DNA of 64,000 bases from CAZROT01 sp964601895 (GTDB taxonomy: Bacteria > Pseudomonadota > Gammaproteobacteria > Enterobacterales > Enterobacteriaceae). The DNA lies in NCBI GenBank assembly GCA_964601895.1, contig CAZROT010000002.1, positions 62,001 to 126,000 on the forward strand, given 5' to 3'. Of the stretch, positions 16,816-25,063 are shown one piece after another (positions within the stretch are counted from its first letter, which is position 1; each line of letters starts with the position of its first letter). Position numbers and translations under genes: made by a program. A model generated the notes under the pieces. The model was given only the letters and a program-made list of their open reading frames with translations, searched no databases and was not told the DNA's origin.

Positions 16816-17967
16816 GTGGCTGAAGAGAATGATCTGGAAAAAAACGAGGCCGCAACCCCTTATAAGCTGGGTAAGGCGCGTGAAAAGGGCAATATTCCAC
16901 GATCACGTGAATTAACATCAATATTGCTCCTCGGTGCTGGACTGGGAATATTCTGGATGACAGGTGAATCCATGGTGCGCCAGTTAACAGCCATGCTTAT
17001 TGAGGCCTTGAATTTTGATCGTGCGGCTATCAGTAATGACAGACAAATGATGATGGGCACATTGCGATTATTATTGCATGTTTTCTGGGTGCTGCTCCCT
17101 GTTATGATAGGTCTGGCACTGGTGGCAATGGTAGTTCCTGCATTGGTCGGCGGTCTGTTATTTAGTCCAACATCCCTCAAGTTTAATTTTTCCCGTCTAA
17201 ATCCTGTTACTGGCCTTAAGAATTTATTTTCTACGCGCTTACTGGTTGATTTATTTAAGTCACTGCTAAAAATAATACTGGCTGGAACGGTAACAGGTTT
17301 ATTTTTATGGGTATATCGCCTGAGATTACTGCATCTGACCTCTGAATCTCTGCTAAAAGCACTGGGTGATGCCATAAATCTGGTTATTTTATGTGGGCTG
17401 CTTGCGGTAATGAGTCTGATACCTATGGCTGGATTGGATGTGCTTTACCAGATAATGAATCATAAAAAGAAATTGCGCATGTCGAAGAAAGAAATTGCTG
17501 ATGAAGGTAAAGAAAATGAAGGGGATCCCCTGATAAAAAGCCGCATCCGTCAGGTTCAGCGTGAGCTTTCCAGAATGCGTATGATGGCTGATGTGCCTAA
17601 TGCAGATGTGATTATTACTAACCCGACACATTATGCTGTGGCACTGCAGTATATCGATAAAAAAATGAGTGCACCTAAGGTTCTGGCTAAAGGTGCGGGT
17701 GAAATCGCATTGCGTATTCGTGAACTGGGAGTACAACATCGTGTGCCATTATTAGAAGCCCCATCTCTGGCGCGTGCCTTATATCGCCATAGTGAAGTAG
17801 GCAAACACATTCCTGTTACCCTGTATGCTGCTGTGGCTGAAGTATTAGCATGGGTCTATCAGCTCAAACGCTGGCGGCATGAAGGTGGCCTGACTCCAAA
17901 GAAACCCGAAAATTTACCGGTGCCCGAAGCACTGGATTTTGTTGAAGAGAATGATACTCATGGCTAA
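16816..17967 (+). CDS. flhB: Flagellar export switch protein FlhB
   Basis: This 383-residue protein matches FlhB (382). It has the N-terminal TPYKLGKAREKGNIPRSREL segment, four membrane helices to about residue 210, and a cytoplasmic domain with the autocleavage motif NPTH (around residue 269, in IITNPTHYAVALQY). Cleavage there switches export from rod/hook to filament substrates. The start is GTG at 16816 with a weak ribosome-binding site. It overlaps flhA by 8 bases. No flhE follows flhA. Confidence 0.96.
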   Translation: MAEENDLEKNEAATPYKLGKAREKGNIPRSRELTSILLLGAGLGIFWMTGESMVRQLTAMLIEALNFDRAAISNDRQMMMGTLRLLLHVFWVLLPVMIGLALVAMVVPALVGGLLFSPTSLKFNFSRLNPVTGLKNLFSTRLLVDLFKSLLKIILAGTVTGLFLWVYRLRLLHLTSESLLKALGDAINLVILCGLLAVMSLIPMAGLDVLYQIMNHKKKLRMSKKEIADEGKENEGDPLIKSRIRQVQRELSRMRMMADVPNADVIITNPTHYAVALQYIDKKMSAPKVLAKGAGEIALRIRELGVQHRVPLLEAPSLARALYRHSEVGKHIPVTLYAAVAEVLAWVYQLKRWRHEGGLTPKKPENLPVPEALDFVEENDTHG

Positions 17968-20047
17968 CCTGGTCTCTCTGTTGCGCTTGCCTGACAGCAT
18001 GAAAGATGTATCCTGGCAGCTGCTTGCCGGTCCTGTATTAATCATCATGATTTTGTCGATGATGGTATTACCCCTGTCACCATTTATCCTTGACCTGTTT
18101 TTTACGTTCAATATCGCTCTGTCTATCATGATATTGCTGGTAGCCATGTTTACCAGGCGTACACTTGAATTTGCTGCTTTTCCTACCATTCTGCTGTTTT
18201 CTACCCTGTTGCGTCTGTCCCTGAATGTCGCCTCCACGCGCGTTATTTTACTGGATGGCAATAAAGGTGGGGCAGCTGCAGGCAGGGTGATTGAAGCGTT
18301 TGGGCATTTTCTGGTCGGTGGCAATTATGCCATTGGTATCGTGGTGTTTATTATTCTGGTAGTTATCAACTTTATGGTGATTACCAAGGGTGCGGGAAGA
18401 ATTGCTGAAGTAGGCGCCCGTTTTGTGCTGGATGCGATGCCAGGTAAGCAAATGGCTATCGATGCCGATCTTAATGCCGGTTTAATTGGTGAGGATGAAG
18501 CCAAAAAGCGTCGCCAGGAAATAGCTCAGGAAGCCGAATTCTATGGGGCAATGGATGGTGCCAGCAAATTTGTTCGCGGAGATGCGGTTGCCGGCCTGAT
18601 TATCATGGTATTAAACATCGTCGGTGGCCTGCTTATTGGGGTCCTGCAACATAAGATGTCTGTTGGCAATGCCGCACAGAGCTACACACTGTTAACCATT
18701 GGTGATGGCCTGGTGGCACAAATACCGGCGTTAGTGATTTCAACTGCGGCAGGTGTGATTGTTACCCGAGTCAGAACAAATGAGAATATGGATATTAGTC
18801 AGCAGATGATAAGTCAGCTGTTTACCAGTCCAAAAGCCATGTTATTGAGTGCTGGTGTATTAGGGTTGTTAGGAGTAGTTCCCGGCATGCCTAATTTTGT
18901 CTTTCTGTTATTCACGGCGATATTGCTTGCGTTGACATGGTATTTACGCGGAGCAGAAAGTTTACAACAGCTCACGGGTACTGTATCTACCGCTAACTAT
19001 AAGAAGCCAACTGTGGAAGCCAGCTGGTCTGATGTCCAGCTGGAAGATACGCTGGCTATGGAAGTAGGTTATCGGTTAGTACAGATGGTCGATCCGCGCC
19101 AGGATGGTGAATTGCTCGGACGTATTCGCAGTATCAGGAAAAAATTTGCTCAGGATATCGGCTACCTGCCACCTGAGATCCATATTCAGGATAACCTTGA
19201 ACTTGCCGCTGCGCATTACCGTATTTTGATGAAAGGAGTGGAAATTGCCAGAGGTGAAGCTTACCCAGGGCGTTTACTGGCAATTAATCCAGGTAATGCT
19301 ACCGGTGAATTGCCAGGTGATTTGACGCAGGAACCCACTTTTGGCCTTGCTGCAGTATGGATTGAAATTGGATTACGTGAACAGGCCCAGACTCAAGGGT
19401 ATACTGTTGTTGAAGCCAGTACAGTAGTAGCAACGCATTTAAATCATGTATTGCATCGTTTTGCCGGCGAGTTGTTTGGTCGACAGGAAGCTCAGCAATT
19501 ACTGGATCGTGTCACACAGAATATGCCTAAGCTGACAGAAGATTTCATCCCGGCAGTGCTGTCTTTAACCAGTCTGCATAAAGTATTACAAAACCTGTTA
19601 AACGAGCAGGTTTCCATCCGTGACATGCGCACCATTATTGAAACTCTGATGGAACATGCACCCCATCAAACAGATGCTTATGAACTGACTGCGGTTGTGC
19701 GTATCGCATTAGGGCGCTCCATTGTGCAACAATGGTTTCCAGGAACGGGTGAGATACAGGTAATGAGTCTTGATGGTGCCTTAGAAAGGCTGTTATTGCA
19801 GGCCTTGCAAAGTGGCGGAAGCCTGGAACCTGGTCTCGCAGACAAATTGCTTGAACAAACCAGGCAGGCATTACAGCGCCAGGAAATGTCAGGCGCTCCG
19901 CCAGTATTGTTGGTTACTCATGCATTACGCCCGTTACTGGCGCGTTTTCTGCGTCGTAGCCTGCCACAAATTGTGGTGTTGTCAAATCTGGAAATTGATG
20001 ACAAGCGTCAAATGCGCATGACCTCCATTATTGGTGCTGAAAAATAG
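17960..20047 (+). CDS. flhA: Flagellar export gate protein FlhA
   Basis: This 695-residue protein matches FlhA (692), the nonameric export gate. Residues 1 to about 330 contain eight membrane segments, with the conserved FHIPEP-family region (RLSLNVASTRVILL, GAGRIAEVGARFVLDAMPGK). The rest is the cytoplasmic ring domain that docks chaperone-substrate complexes. ATG 17960 overlaps the flhB stop. Nothing suggests truncation. Confidence 0.97.
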   Translation: MANLVSLLRLPDSMKDVSWQLLAGPVLIIMILSMMVLPLSPFILDLFFTFNIALSIMILLVAMFTRRTLEFAAFPTILLFSTLLRLSLNVASTRVILLDGNKGGAAAGRVIEAFGHFLVGGNYAIGIVVFIILVVINFMVITKGAGRIAEVGARFVLDAMPGKQMAIDADLNAGLIGEDEAKKRRQEIAQEAEFYGAMDGASKFVRGDAVAGLIIMVLNIVGGLLIGVLQHKMSVGNAAQSYTLLTIGDGLVAQIPALVISTAAGVIVTRVRTNENMDISQQMISQLFTSPKAMLLSAGVLGLLGVVPGMPNFVFLLFTAILLALTWYLRGAESLQQLTGTVSTANYKKPTVEASWSDVQLEDTLAMEVGYRLVQMVDPRQDGELLGRIRSIRKKFAQDIGYLPPEIHIQDNLELAAAHYRILMKGVEIARGEAYPGRLLAINPGNATGELPGDLTQEPTFGLAAVWIEIGLREQAQTQGYTVVEASTVVATHLNHVLHRFAGELFGRQEAQQLLDRVTQNMPKLTEDFIPAVLSLTSLHKVLQNLLNEQVSIRDMRTIIETLMEHAPHQTDAYELTAVVRIALGRSIVQQWFPGTGEIQVMSLDGALERLLLQALQSGGSLEPGLADKLLEQTRQALQRQEMSGAPPVLLVTHALRPLLARFLRRSLPQIVVLSNLEIDDKRQMRMTSIIGAEK

Positions 20048-20220
20048 CAGTAATGTGCGATCAACAAAACTGCATGTTTTTCTCCTCATTACTGACATAG
20101 CCAGGGACATGGCAATCGTTTGTTTTCATAGCGGCATTTCCTTGCCTCGATACTGCTGTTTTTTGCTACTCCATGCTTTTTTTAGTTATACTGGATCCCT
20201 GGCAGACAGGGAGAATATTC

Positions 20221-21082
20221 ATGGCTCAGGTAGCCTTTGATACATTGCAGTTTGTTGAAACACTCGAATCTGCCGGACTGCCAAAAGAGCAGGCACGGGC
20301 GATTTCGCTGGCAGTACGCCAGTCTCATGAGGCCGCGGATGTGGCGACACGGACAGATATTACCGACCTGAAGAGCTACCTGAGTGAGTCACATCATGGG
20401 CTTTCAACAGAAATAGTCGATGTCCGCAAGGATATGGCAGTCCGCTTTGAAAAAACAGATACCCAGATAGTCGATGTCCGCAAGGATATGGCAGTCCGCT
20501 TTGAAAAAACAGATATCCAGATAGCCGATATTCGTAAGGATATGGCGGCCGGGTTTGAAAAAAACAGATGCCCAGCTAGCTGATGTCCGCAAGGAGGTGG
20601 CGGCCAGGTTTGAGAAAACAGATGCCCAGATAGCTGATGTCCGTAAGGATGTGGCGGCCAGGTTTGAGAAAACAGATGCCCAGATAGCCGATGTCCGCAA
20701 GGAGGTGGCGGCCAGGTTTGAGAAAACAGATGCCCAGATAGCCGATGTCCGTAAGGATGTGGCGGCCAGGTTTGAGAAAACAGATGCCCAGATAGCCGAT
20801 GTCCGTAAGGAGGTGGCGGCCAGGTTTGAGAAAACAGATGCTCAGATAGCTGATGTCCGTAAAGATGTGGCGGCCAGGTTTGAAAAAACAGATGCCCAGC
20901 TAGCTGATGTCCGTAAAGATTTATCTGCTGAAATAGTGTCTGTAAAACGTGATATTAGCGATGTTAGCAAAGAGATGGCGGACAGATTTGAAAAAATGGA
21001 ACTGCGCATGACGGTCAAACTGGGTGTGATGATGGCGGCTGCGGCCGGTATTATCGTGGCAGTGCTGCGCATACCAGTTTAA
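20221..21082 (+). pseudogene. DUF1640-like coiled-coil protein with repeats, frameshifted
   Basis: Two frames together encode one protein of about 286 residues. It has an N-terminal domain (MAQVAFDTLQFVETLESAGL... EQARAISLAV) typical of DUF1640/CCDC90-like proteins, nine 18-residue repeats, and a C-terminal membrane helix (LGVMMAAAAGIIVAVLRI). The first frame (20221-20583) runs out at a stop because the A6 found in neighbouring repeats is A7 at 20558-20564. The second frame continues to 21082. Ribosomes would need a +1 shift to read through. It may be a broken gene, a phase-variable gene, or a sequencing error. AGGGAG precedes the ATG. Function is unknown, and the position inside a flagellar locus suggests insertion by transfer. 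Confidence 0.75.
20415..20901 (+). repeat. Tandem 54-bp coding repeats (18 residues, nine units)
   Basis: Nine in-phase units of 54 bp encode variants of ADVRKDVAARFEKTDAQI. In the later units KEV and KDV alternate, so the most recent duplications probably copied 108-bp pairs. Nucleotide identity between the inner units is very high, which favours recombination and copy-number change. The repeat has the polarity pattern of a long coiled coil. Confidence 0.9.
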
Positions 21083-21141
21083 TTATTGGATTTGATGTGA
21101 AGAGCAGGGTAATAGAGAGTGTCAATCCCTTACTGCAACAG

Positions 21142-21585
21142 TTATCGGATACCTGTGCCTGTTCTGCGATTGGGATTTAATTTACAGGTCTGCCCATCCG
21201 GGCCATACAAAGACACCTGATGTCGTGTGCTGAGGATATCAAGTGCACCGGTGTTGTGGTTGATATGCTGTTCAAGTAGCCTGCCATTGTGGGTATTCAC
21301 GCGATGCAGGGAAGTAATAAGTTTCTGAACGTTAATCCATTGTTTATTAAGAGTTGGAATATCTGCATAGGGTGCGGCTAAACCCAACATAGCTTCTTCA
21401 TCAAGACGGTATTTATCCAGCCCGGCCAGCAGTTCCAGTAATGTGCCTTTTTTTTCCGTTATTTTCTGTAAAGATGCATTCTGTACACGTCCCGCACAGA
21501 GTAACTGCTGTTCATCCGCAAGAACTTTCTCGAGTCTGTTCAGGTGTGTCCACTTTTCCTTGAGGATGAGCGTTAGTTTTTTCAC
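21142..21585 (-). CDS. flgN: Flagellar chaperone FlgN
   Basis: This 147-residue protein matches FlgN (138), the export chaperone for the hook-filament junction proteins FlgK and FlgL. Family features are the N-terminal helix, the region ITEKKGTLLELL, and the C-terminal HNGRLLEQHINHNTGALDIL followed by SLYGPDGQT. Its 5' end overlaps the stop of the FlgM-like gene by 4 bases, so the two are co-translated. It should be transcribed from the sigma-28 promoters upstream. Confidence 0.92.
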   Translation of the reverse strand: MKKLTLILKEKWTHLNRLEKVLADEQQLLCAGRVQNASLQKITEKKGTLLELLAGLDKYRLDEEAMLGLAAPYADIPTLNKQWINVQKLITSLHRVNTHNGRLLEQHINHNTGALDILSTRHQVSLYGPDGQTCKLNPNRRTGTGIR

Positions 21586-22007
21586 TCGCTTGCCTTCCTG
21601 ACAAAGGAGGCAGGGTTGTTAGCCATTTCTGTTTGTATCGACTGTTGTGCGTCTTTTTTGTCTATAACTGTCGGGGTATCATCAGCAGTTTTAACAAGCG
21701 CAGTGCTATTTTCCGTGTCTGTTTTCTGCAATGTTATTAACATATCAGCAATAGAGGGTATCTTGTTCTTTTGTAAGAAAGATTTACTATTTTTGATCTG
21801 GTGTCTCAATACTGCTATCTCATCTTTCCTGATATCCGCTCCCTGTTGCCTGAGATCTTTCCAGCGCATAAGTAATGCTGCATTTGCATCGCTTATCGTT
21901 GCCCCAGCGCCTTTTTTTAGTTTACTTGCTAGCGCATTATTTTTTTCTTCAGTCTGTCGATGAACTGGAATGATAGCATTCAAAGGAGCAACAGAGGGTA
22001 TGTTCAT
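21582..22007 (-). CDS. Second FlgM-like protein (putative anti-sigma-28 paralogue)
   Basis: This 141-residue protein is not a standard member of the flagellar set. Its middle part (ADIRKDEIAVLRHQIKN followed by IPSIADMLITLQ) lines up with the sigma-28-binding helices of FlgM (DINMERVEALKTAIRNG, then KIADSLI). It also lines up with the flgM product next door (SDIRQEKVEKAKNN, AIADALLSL). A C-terminal extension of about 40 polar residues is extra. It has its own sigma-28 promoter and overlaps flgN. The likely role is a second anti-sigma factor or a FlgM variant with changed export or stability. The assignment is an inference from a short motif. Confidence 0.6.
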   Translation of the reverse strand: MNIPSVAPLNAIIPVHRQTEEKNNALASKLKKGAGATISDANAALLMRWKDLRQQGADIRKDEIAVLRHQIKNSKSFLQKNKIPSIADMLITLQKTDTENSTALVKTADDTPTVIDKKDAQQSIQTEMANNPASFVRKASE

Positions 22008-22087
22008 GACTATATGTCCTGGTTATTTTATTAACTCTGATCCTGTACTGCGCTTTTTAGCGCTGCCAGTAATCACTGCCTTCTATT

Positions 22088-22114
22088 TTATCGGCAGTCA
22101 GTAAAAAAACTTCA
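22088..22114 (-). promoter_or_regulatory. Sigma-28 promoter of the FlgM-like gene and flgN
   Basis: Read on the minus strand, TGAAGTTT, an 11-base spacer and GCCGATAA fit the FliA consensus with a perfect -10. It lies 81 bases ahead of the FlgM-like start codon. Confidence 0.82.
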
Positions 22115-22197
22115 ATTACTCAAGGTGTAACAGTGCCTCGTCACACAATCGGTAGATTTTTCTGGCCAGCACGCAAGAGGTGTAGCCGCAATATAAG

Positions 22198-22443
22198 TTA
22201 TTTGGATAATGATAACAGCGCATCTGCAATTGCAGAGCTGTCTATCTGCGTGTTGTTCTTTGCTTTTTCTACCTTCTCTTGTCTGATATCTGAACCGCTT
22301 GACTGGCGCAGGATATCAGGCAACCAGCAATTCCTCTCTGCATGGTTTACAGGCAGCGTATTTTCACCTTTTTTTTGCACATTCTGCGTGTGAGCCACAG
22401 TCGGATAAGTATTGTTTACAGAAATTGCATCTATTTTCATCAT
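22198..22443 (-). CDS. flgM: Anti-sigma-28 factor FlgM
   Basis: This 81-residue protein ends in the FlgM signature (SDIRQEKVEKAKNNTQID, then SAIADALLSLSK), which wraps around sigma-28 until the hook is complete and FlgM is exported. Length is slightly below E. coli FlgM (97). I chose the first ATG of ATGATGAAAATA because AAGGAG precedes it at proper spacing. A perfect sigma-28 promoter lies 65 bases upstream. It sits between flgA and the second FlgM-like gene. Confidence 0.87.
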   Translation of the reverse strand: MMKIDAISVNNTYPTVAHTQNVQKKGENTLPVNHAERNCWLPDILRQSSGSDIRQEKVEKAKNNTQIDSSAIADALLSLSK

Positions 22444-22507
22444 GATCGCTATCTCCTTAAAGGCACAGTGATGCGCCAGCATATACGGAACAACTCCTCA
22501 ATACCCA

Positions 22508-22534
22508 TTATCGGCACTGCATAAAGAAACTTTA
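22508..22534 (-). promoter_or_regulatory. Sigma-28 promoter of flgM (perfect consensus)
   Basis: On the minus strand TAAAGTTT, 11 bases and GCCGATAA match the FliA consensus at every position. It lies between flgA and flgM, as in other enterics where flgM has a class 3 promoter in addition to read-through from flgA. Confidence 0.92.
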
Positions 22535-22584
22535 ATGATTATTCAGGTTCTGGCGATAAATAAGGTGAAAATAATGCATCAGGT

Positions 22585-23247
22585 TTATAACATGATGTAT
22601 ATAATGCCGTTTTCACCAGCAGTGCCACTAACAATCTGGCCTGATGTCATACGTACGCGTACCGTTTCTTTTATTGCTGCATTATTCATTGCCTTACCTT
22701 CACTGCTAATGTGAAAGCCTGCTCCGCGAGCCATTATCTGGACAGCCTGTCCGGCATGAACAACCCATGCCCGGCGTAACATGCTGCGCGTTAACGGTTG
22801 TCCTGCACTGATATTGCGTACCAGAATGGTATTTTTAGCATGGTCGGATTCGAGCAGGGTCCCGGTGGGTAGATTGGTGAGGTCGCCGTTTTTCAGACTG
22901 ATATCTGCAAGACTGAGCTTATCTCCGCTGTTGAGTGATCGCGTGACTGTAACGTACGGTCCGTTGACCTGTACCCGTGCCTGAATAAATTTCCTGTTTT
23001 GTCCGCAACGTACGGACACCGTGATATTACCCCATGAACGGCTATTAAGCGGTTGTGTTATTTCAGGTGCGTCGCAGACAGGCGATTGTGCAGGCAGGCT
23101 GTTAATCTGCACCTGTACTTTCCAGTCAGAATGTCGGGCATATTTCTGTTGAAAAAACTGTCTGATTTGCGCTTCAAGATTAGCAGCCTGTCCATGATTG
23201 CTTAATAACATCATCAGCATCAGTGCGATACCTTTGGCTGTTTTCAT
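22585..23247 (-). CDS. flgA: P-ring assembly chaperone FlgA
   Basis: This 220-residue periplasmic protein matches FlgA (219), needed for polymerising FlgI into the P ring. A signal peptide ends at about residue 21 (NHGQA). The C-terminal SAF-type domain includes RNISAGQPLTRSMLR and RVRMTSGQIVSG. It is divergent from flgB with 186 bases between them, where the class 2 promoters of both are expected. Confidence 0.95.
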   Translation of the reverse strand: MKTAKGIALMLMMLLSNHGQAANLEAQIRQFFQQKYARHSDWKVQVQINSLPAQSPVCDAPEITQPLNSRSWGNITVSVRCGQNRKFIQARVQVNGPYVTVTRSLNSGDKLSLADISLKNGDLTNLPTGTLLESDHAKNTILVRNISAGQPLTRSMLRRAWVVHAGQAVQIMARGAGFHISSEGKAMNNAAIKETVRVRMTSGQIVSGTAGENGIIYIML

Positions 23248-23433
23248 TGTCGCCTGCTCCCTTAATGCTGCTGGTTGTGCGTAAACCTTATCTGCCTGAA
23301 GGTCACTTTACTCCTGAGCCAGCCAAAATTAACAGAACAAATAGCAATGCATTCTATGCTTATTCTGGCGATGGGTTTACCCGTGAGCGGTTTATGCTAT
23401 CAACTCAAAATTCTGACCTGAATGAGAGGAGAT

Positions 23434-23859
23434 ATGCTGGATAAGCTGGAAGATTCATTACGGTTTTATCGTGAAGCGTTGAACCTGCGCGCGCAGAGGC
23501 AGGAGATTCTGGCCGCCAATATTGCCAACGTAGATACACCCCGTTTCCAGGCCAGAGATATCGATTTTTCCAGTCAGCTGAAAAAGGTGCTGTCACAGGG
23601 CAGGTTAGCCAGTCCTGATGGAATAGCATTGCGCCTGACATCGGTACGACACATACCCGGTAAGGCACCCCCATTATCGGTACGAGATATGAATTTATTG
23701 TACCGTGTTCCTGATCAACCTTCTGTCGATGGCAATACGGTTGATATGGACAGGGAACGTATGCATTTTGCAGATAATAGCCTGAAATATCAAACTGATT
23801 TGACTTCAATGACGCGTCAAATCAAGGCGATGCAGTCAGCACTGCAACCACCAAAGTAA
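23434..23859 (+). CDS. flgB: Proximal rod protein FlgB
   Basis: This 141-residue protein matches FlgB (138). The rod-family N-terminal motif (ILAANIANVDTPRFQARDIDF) is present. It is the first gene of the flgBCDEFGHIJ operon. I chose ATG 23434 because GAGAGGAG stands upstream. Confidence 0.96.
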   Translation: MLDKLEDSLRFYREALNLRAQRQEILAANIANVDTPRFQARDIDFSSQLKKVLSQGRLASPDGIALRLTSVRHIPGKAPPLSVRDMNLLYRVPDQPSVDGNTVDMDRERMHFADNSLKYQTDLTSMTRQIKAMQSALQPPK

Positions 23860-23896
23860 GGCTGTCACGTGTTACAACAACGAAAGGTAGAACGAG

Positions 23897-24301
23897 ATGT
23901 CGCTATTAACTATTTTTGATATCGCAGGCTCTGCGTTAACTGCCCAGTCACAACGTCTTAATGTCAGTGCCAGTAACATGGCTAATGTTGATAGTGTCAC
24001 AGGTCCGGATGGCCAGCCTTATCGTGCAAAACAGGTACTTTTTCAGGCCACACCTCTGCCGGGTAAGGAAATCTCAAGTGTTCGGGTCAGTGGAATCATT
24101 GATGATCCCACGCCTTTTCGTCTGGTTTATCAGCCAGGACATCCCCTTGCGGATGAAAAAGGTTATGTGCGTATGCCGAATGTTGATGTTGTGGGAGAAA
24201 TGGTGAATACCATTTCAGCATCACGCAGTTATCAGGCCAACGTTGAAGTATTGAATACCACCAAATCCATGATGCTAAAGACACTGGCATTGGGCCAGTA
24301 A
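23897..24301 (+). CDS. flgC: Proximal rod protein FlgC
   Basis: This protein has 134 residues, exactly the family length. The N-terminal SNMANVDSVTGPDGQPYRAK and the C-terminal ASRSYQANVEVLNTTKSMML are rod-protein signatures. It forms the rod with FlgB, FlgF and FlgG and starts 37 bases after flgB. Confidence 0.97.
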   Translation: MSLLTIFDIAGSALTAQSQRLNVSASNMANVDSVTGPDGQPYRAKQVLFQATPLPGKEISSVRVSGIIDDPTPFRLVYQPGHPLADEKGYVRMPNVDVVGEMVNTISASRSYQANVEVLNTTKSMMLKTLALGQ

Positions 24302-24313
24302 TCGGAGTTTCAC

Positions 24314-25009
24314 ATGGCACTTAGTCCTGTTTTAAATGACAGTGTGAACAATCCTGCCGTCAGACCGGTGGTCGACGCTGACAGGATTAAAAAGAGTGGC
24401 AGTAGTCAGGATTTACAGCATGCATTTCTCAAGCTGCTCGTCGCGCAGATGAGAAATCAGGATCCCACAAACCCACTACAGAATAATGAACTGACCAGCC
24501 AGCTGGCTCAGATAAATACGTTACAGGGCATTGAAAAACTGAATACCAGTCTGGGTTCGATAGCCGGTCAGATAGATAACAGCCAGTCTCTTCACGCCAG
24601 TACGCTGATTGGTCATGGTGTAATGATTCCAGGTAATACCATCCTGACGGCGTCTTTAGAGGGTAAAACCACCAGTACCCCTTTTGGCGTAGAACTGGAA
24701 AGAACCGCCAGTAGCGTCACCGCAACTATCTCTGATCGCGAGGGTAATGTGGTTCGTGAGATGAATCTGGGTGGTTTAAAAGCCGGGGTACACAGTTTTG
24801 CCTGGGATGGTCGATTGCAAAACGGTGCTGCTGCGCCTGATGGTGCGTTTTATGTCACGCTGGCCGCCAAAAATGGCGAGGAACCAGTGCTGGCAACCGC
24901 ACTGGCGTTTGCACGTGTTAACGGAATCATTCGCACTGCACAAGGCTCTCAGCTCGATTTGGGCCTGTCAGGCACGACCACTCTGGATAATGTGCGTCAG
25001 ATTTTATAA
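24314..25009 (+). CDS. flgD: Hook cap protein FlgD
   Basis: This 231-residue protein has the length of FlgD (231). The N-terminal region (FLKLLVAQMRNQDPTNPLQN) is the conserved scaffold segment, followed by an Ig-like/tudor C-terminal domain with GVHSFAWDGRLQNG. It caps the growing hook and is later discarded. It lies 12 bases after flgC. Confidence 0.96.
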   Translation: MALSPVLNDSVNNPAVRPVVDADRIKKSGSSQDLQHAFLKLLVAQMRNQDPTNPLQNNELTSQLAQINTLQGIEKLNTSLGSIAGQIDNSQSLHASTLIGHGVMIPGNTILTASLEGKTTSTPFGVELERTASSVTATISDREGNVVREMNLGGLKAGVHSFAWDGRLQNGAAAPDGAFYVTLAAKNGEEPVLATALAFARVNGIIRTAQGSQLDLGLSGTTTLDNVRQIL

Positions 25010-25063
25010 GTGCCTGTCTGAATGAAATATCAATGATATCAACAAGATTAGACGGAGAACGCT

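Noticed and set aside
16860..17375. A 171-codon frame opposite flhB.
   Set aside because: Antisense shadow of a well-conserved gene with no start signal or similarity.
20524..20531. GCCGATAT inside the repeat array as a sigma-28 promoter.
   Set aside because: No acceptable -35 at the 11-base spacing; the match is part of the coding repeat.
20558..20565. A AAA AAC looks like a programmed -1 frameshift heptamer in the DUF1640-like gene.
   Set aside because: The second half of the gene lies in the +1 frame relative to the first, so a -1 slip would not restore it. An extra A in the DNA explains the shift better.
20415..20901. Regular direct repeats that could be taken for a CRISPR array.
   Set aside because: The 54-bp units are contiguous and coding, without unique spacers.
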